From Vampirovibrio sp041737375 (GTDB taxonomy: Bacteria > Cyanobacteriota > Vampirovibrionia > Vampirovibrionales > Vampirovibrionaceae), in the NCBI RefSeq assembly GCF_041737375.1, contig NZ_JBGSRV010000018.1:217589-281588 (forward strand): a stretch of 64,000 nt of DNA, given 5' to 3'. A program made the position numbers and the translations under genes. Every line of letters starts with the position of its first letter. The stretch's first letter is position 1. The notes beneath the pieces were generated by a model, which worked only from the letters and a program-made list of their open reading frames with translations, was not told where the DNA came from and did no database searches. Shown here in pieces: positions 61,005 to 64,000 of the stretch.

Positions 61005-62009
61005 TCAGGCAATCCAGGCTGGTACCCCGTTGGCCGAAGTCAGCTGGTTGACAGCCACGCCGTTGATCTGACCGCTGACGATACCGCCGCTGGGTGCCGA
61101 AACAGCACCCTGCTGCTGATTAAATAACTGCCCCATCAAGGCCACCTGGCTTTGAAAAGGAAACACCACCGCAGTACCGGAAACGGCGAAAGGCTGTCCG
61201 TTATTCAAACCATTGGTAGAAAAACCGTTAGAGGCAACCACCACCGTGTTTTGCTGAGGCTGGGCCTGCAATTGCAGAATGGCCTGCTGAGTACTTTGTA
61301 ACTGTGCTTTTTTCTGATTGATTTGAGTCTGCAAGGTGACAGCCTGCTCTTGAACGCGATTTTTGTCCTCATCGCCAGTTTGATCCAGTTGCAGCACCCG
61401 AGCCCGCTGGGTTTCCAGAGCGTTAATATCCTGTTGCAGCAATTGAAGCTGACCTTGCAGTTGCAAGCGAATGAATCCGTTTTGAGAGGTGTTGCTCACA
61501 CCACTCACCGGCTGAAACAAGGGGGAACCGCTCAGGAACGTTTGGGGAAAAAGCTGGGCCTGCTGAAGAACCGGGGTTACAAAATTGTTAAAAGGCGGCT
61601 GAGATCGGGTAATGGCCGGAAATAACGGTGGCACCAAATTGGGCTGAAACAGGCCATTACCGCCAAAAATCTTGTTGGTGGCATCCATGGTGCCTATCAA
61701 TACATTCGTCGCGCTGGGATCGGTCCAAATCAGCGGGTTAAAGTTAGCCAAATCCTGATTAAGACTGGCCGATGGGGTCAGAAAATTGCCGCCAAAACTG
61801 GAGGAAAAACCATTATTCAGGGTTCCACTGGTGGGGGTGATGCTCTGGGAAAATCCATTGACCGAACTCAGGATATCTCTGGGATCCAGAAAATCGTTAC
61901 CCCGACCATTAAAAACCCCACCGGCCTGAGTGCCGGAATCAATGGTGGGATTGGCAAAACCGGGCTGGGTAATGAGCGGATTAAAGCGGGTGGTGGATTG
62001 GATAGACAT
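61005..62009 (-). CDS. Gln/Asn-rich low-complexity protein with coiled coil
   Basis: Protein of 334 residues, unrecognised. Residues 1-190 are Asn/Phe/Gly/Pro-rich (many FNPL, NGF, GNGL, PLF units), 195-270 form a Gln-rich coiled coil (LQLLQQDINALETQRARVLQLDQ), and the end is hydrophobic Gly/Val-rich. No classical signal peptide is evident from ATG 62009, chosen for GGA upstream; the frame is open to 62072 with a hydrophobic segment. A surface-layer or structural role is possible but not shown. Confidence 0.6.
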   Translation of the reverse strand: MSIQSTTRFNPLITQPGFANPTIDSGTQAGGVFNGRGNDFLDPRDILSSVNGFSQSITPTSGTLNNGFSSSFGGNFLTPSASLNQDLANFNPLIWTDPSATNVLIGTMDATNKIFGGNGLFQPNLVPPLFPAITRSQPPFNNFVTPVLQQAQLFPQTFLSGSPLFQPVSGVSNTSQNGFIRLQLQGQLQLLQQDINALETQRARVLQLDQTGDEDKNRVQEQAVTLQTQINQKKAQLQSTQQAILQLQAQPQQNTVVVASNGFSTNGLNNGQPFAVSGTAVVFPFQSQVALMGQLFNQQQGAVSAPSGGIVSGQINGVAVNQLTSANGVPAWIA

Positions 62010-62168
62010 GGCGATCCAGTTCCTTATGATGAGCAGAATGCTGACTGATGAGAGAATGAAGAATGAAACCATGACGAATTATGAATCCGTAAAGGCAGAG
62101 AGAAAAGATGGAGGAGATGTCCCTTACACTTAAATAAAAAATACTTAAGATATAAAATTGATCTCTTT

Positions 62169-62183
62169 TAACAAATGTTGTTA
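62169..62183. promoter_or_regulatory. Short palindrome upstream of the Gln-rich gene
   Basis: TAACAA (62169-62174), ATG, TTGTTA (62178-62183) form a 6-bp perfect inverted repeat in an AT-rich region between rlmB and the Gln-rich gene. A regulator site is possible. Confidence 0.3.
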
Positions 62184-62284
62184 CAAAATCTTAAAAATAC
62201 CCCGCAACCAAACAGGCCAAAATCAACCGCAAGCAAACCCGCAGTTATCCAGCGTCCTGTTAATTTCTGGTAAAAAAGAGGGGG

Positions 62285-63097
62285 TTAGCGCTTGACCATT
62301 TCAAACAGCAACACGGCAGTGGCGGTGGCCACGTTCAAAGAATCAACGGTGCCATGCATGGGGATTTTCACCAGAAAATCACAGTTTTTCTTCACCAGCG
62401 AGGCAAGCCCTTTGCCCTCGCTGCCCATAATCAGCAGTACCGGCATCTGGTAATCCTGACGATGGTAATCCACCGCCCCGGTATCATTGGCCGCCCCGGC
62501 CACCCAAAATCCGGCGTCTTTGGCCTGCTGAATGGCCTGATTTAAATTGGACACCACCGCAATATTAACGATCTCTTCCGCCCCGGAAGCCGTTTTGGTA
62601 ACCGCAGGGCCAAACCCGGCGCTATGCTGCTTGGGAATAATCACCCCGTCAATACCCGCCGCATCGGCTACCCGCAAAATGGCCCCAAAATTACGGGGAT
62701 CAGTCACCCCATCCAGCATCAACAAGCGGGGATGCTGGCCTTGTTCTTTGCGGCTCTGGCAAAGTTTGAGCAAGGCGGGCAAATTCAGCAGGGTTTTCGG
62801 GGCCACCGAAGCCACCACCCCTTGATGGGTAATGGATTCCTCCTCATCGGAAACATGACCCTCGGGCCTTGCGGCGGCTTCCGCGCTTTCCTGACTGCGG
62901 AGCATCTGATCCAGTTTTTGACGAGGCACCACCTGCACCGGAATCTTGGCGTCCCGAGCCATTTCATGAATGGATTGCACCCGCTTGTCGGGCTTTAAAC
63001 CTTCGGCCAGAAAGATTTTAAAGACCTTGTCCGGGCTGGCGTCCAGCAAAGCCTTCACACTGTTTTTGCCGTAAACGTAACGGGAACCACCACTCAT
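62285..63097 (-). CDS. rlmB: 23S rRNA (guanosine-2'-O-)-methyltransferase RlmB-type (SpoU family)
   Basis: SpoU-family methyltransferase of 270 residues. The N-terminal substrate-binding domain starts YVYGKNSVKALL. SpoU motifs are intact: DGVTDPRNFGAILRVAD, LLIMGSEGKGL and SLNVATATAVLLFE, the last two forming the SAM-binding knot. The linker around residues 70-80 is Glu/Ala-rich. AAGGAAGG precedes the ATG. It methylates G2251 in E. coli; the specificity here is inferred. Confidence 0.9.
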   Translation of the reverse strand: MSGGSRYVYGKNSVKALLDASPDKVFKIFLAEGLKPDKRVQSIHEMARDAKIPVQVVPRQKLDQMLRSQESAEAAARPEGHVSDEEESITHQGVVASVAPKTLLNLPALLKLCQSRKEQGQHPRLLMLDGVTDPRNFGAILRVADAAGIDGVIIPKQHSAGFGPAVTKTASGAEEIVNIAVVSNLNQAIQQAKDAGFWVAGAANDTGAVDYHRQDYQMPVLLIMGSEGKGLASLVKKNCDFLVKIPMHGTVDSLNVATATAVLLFEMVKR

Positions 63098-63177
63098 GGC
63101 AAACCTTCCTTTTCATTGCACAACCGGAAGGCAGCAGGGGCCAACCGAAGAAACTAAACGGGCGCCATACCATCCCC

Positions 63178-64000
63178 TTATTTCCGGGGGCTGGCGGGCT
63201 GAGCCTTATCATAACTGAAAGGATGACGCAGGCGCTCCTTCAATGGAATCTTCCCATCCATTTCCGGGGGCGGCGGAACCGGGAGTGGCAACCATCCATT
63301 GGCGGCCACCGCCGGGGATTCATCGGCCAAAGAAACCAGTTGGGCCCGTTCTTCCTCAACGTTGTATTGCCAGAGGCCCAAAAACTTTTTTTCCTGCCGA
63401 TCGTAAACCCATGCCTTCAACAACACCACCGCATCGCTGTTTGGCTCCCAGCCCAGGGGCTGAATATCCCAGGCCAGCTGGTCCATGTGGGGCAGGTTGG
63501 CTTTTTGAGTCCAGTAGTGTTTGATAATCCGCTGAATTTCCGGGTAAATGGTCACCGTGCCTTGGGCTTGATCGTAAACCAGAATATTGGTGGTGCGCAA
63601 ACCCAGGTGCAAAATACCGCTGCGCTCTTTAAACAGAACCCTTTTGCCACTGGCCGACCAATCAGTAATGGTAAGGGTACGAAAACTGAAGCGACTGACC
63701 TTGTTAAAGCCCGCATTGGCTATCGCTTTGCGGATACCGGTGGTTTTTCGGGGATCAAAGCGGGCGGCGTACACCCCATAATCAACGGGCGGCGGCGGGG
63801 GGTTCTGTGCTTCTTCGCTGGGCAAGCGTTCCAGTGGGGGTTGGGGCAAAGGCTTCACCGGCACCCAGTAAAGCTTGGCGATGGTTTGACGATCATCGGG
63901 CATAAACAACACTTCGGTATAAATAAAAGCGCTTTTATCAGGAGAAACCACCGGCGGGCTTTGAATCAGGCGTTTCCCCTCCAGGTTCCATAAATCCAGC
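63178..64000 (-). CDS. Beta-propeller-like protein, partial (5' end beyond window)
   Basis: An open frame runs from the right edge to stop 63178, at least 274 residues. Segments such as WNLEGKRLIQSPPVVSPDKS, FSFRTLTITDWSASGKRVLFKE, LTTNILVYDQAQGTVTIYPE and DIQPLGWEPNSDAVVLLKAW look like WD40/TolB-type blade repeats with W-x-G/S-D patterns. Pro-rich inserts occur in the middle and near the end. Function is unknown. A GTG at 63951 could be an internal start but the frame continues upstream without a stop. Confidence 0.6.
   Translation of the reverse strand, partial: LDLWNLEGKRLIQSPPVVSPDKSAFIYTEVLFMPDDRQTIAKLYWVPVKPLPQPPLERLPSEEAQNPPPPPVDYGVYAARFDPRKTTGIRKAIANAGFNKVSRFSFRTLTITDWSASGKRVLFKERSGILHLGLRTTNILVYDQAQGTVTIYPEIQRIIKHYWTQKANLPHMDQLAWDIQPLGWEPNSDAVVLLKAWVYDRQEKKFLGLWQYNVEEERAQLVSLADESPAVAANGWLPLPVPPPPEMDGKIPLKERLRHPFSYDKAQPASPRK

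Noticed and set aside
1..64000. CRISPR array, prophage, IS element or tRNA in the window
   Set aside because: No regularly spaced repeats of 24-48 bp, no transposase or phage structural gene, and no tRNA consensus with the TTCGAnTC loop was found by reading.

Overview
The window is ordinary bacterial chromosome of moderately high GC (by eye a little over 50%), densely packed with genes on both strands and with short gaps. The mix is a Gram-negative-type envelope with an SLH-domain protein, Tad/Flp-type pilus parts, RseP, a lone BlaI-like regulator, tandem SpeD genes, a GH6 cellulase-family enzyme and a matrixin protease. It would fit a non-photosynthetic relative of Cyanobacteria (Vampirovibrionia/Melainabacteria type). 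That placement is an inference from gene content, not a database match. No rRNA, tRNA, CRISPR array, insertion sequence or prophage was recognised.

Layout. 1-7.8 kb: tail of an unknown gene, then ispA, a divergent PAP2 protein and a GH6 enzyme in one direction; on the other strand a BlaI-like repressor, a two-subunit CoA-transferase, and a coupled GNAT acetyltransferase / PRMT-like methyltransferase pair. 8-14 kb: a DinG/XPD-type helicase, an acidic DUF1292 protein, and sucC-sucD split by an AT-rich HEPN gene. 14-23.5 kb: envelope genes (GHL10-type lipoprotein, HEAT protein, SLH-GerMN protein, GT39-like glycosyltransferase, an alpha/beta hydrolase with a Cys in the nucleophile position). 23.6-29.9 kb: tandem SpeD genes, ArsR regulator with a divergent FAD-Rieske oxidoreductase, a class A beta-lactamase-fold protein, ppa and a DUF4383 membrane protein. 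30-36 kb: AAA+ ATPase divergent from TadE/TadG-like genes, then a MerR-like coiled-coil protein. 36-44.5 kb: rseP, a DUF1385 membrane protein, transaldolase, a secreted unknown, and the rpsB-tsf-pyrH translation cluster. 44.5-54.7 kb: small unknowns, matrixin, Flp-like pilin, acyl-CoA dehydrogenase, MBL hydrolase, a large PAS/GAF histidine kinase, an SDR and a deoxyribosyltransferase-like protein. 54.9-58.4 kb: hom-thrC with thrB convergent, so the last steps of threonine synthesis are together. 58.4-59.2 kb: a non-coding region with three tandem small-RNA-like units. 59.2-64 kb: an unknown, an MqnC/CofH-like protein without the radical-SAM cysteine triad, a Gln-rich protein, rlmB and a partial gene.

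The most unusual items are these. (1) Three tandem units at 58.6-59.14 kb share an identical 34-nt single-strand-prone block; each has its own -10-like box and intrinsic terminator. (2) A low-GC HEPN-motif gene sits exactly between sucC and sucD, flanked by a near-identical 9-bp sequence. (3) A bacterial protein carries the full PRMT motif set and is translationally close to a GNAT. (4) An MqnC/CofH-family protein has lost two of three cluster cysteines. (5) A second SpeD has intact self-processing residues but a changed substrate-side motif. (6) A 99-bp symmetric palindrome separates the pilus ATPase from the TadG-like genes.
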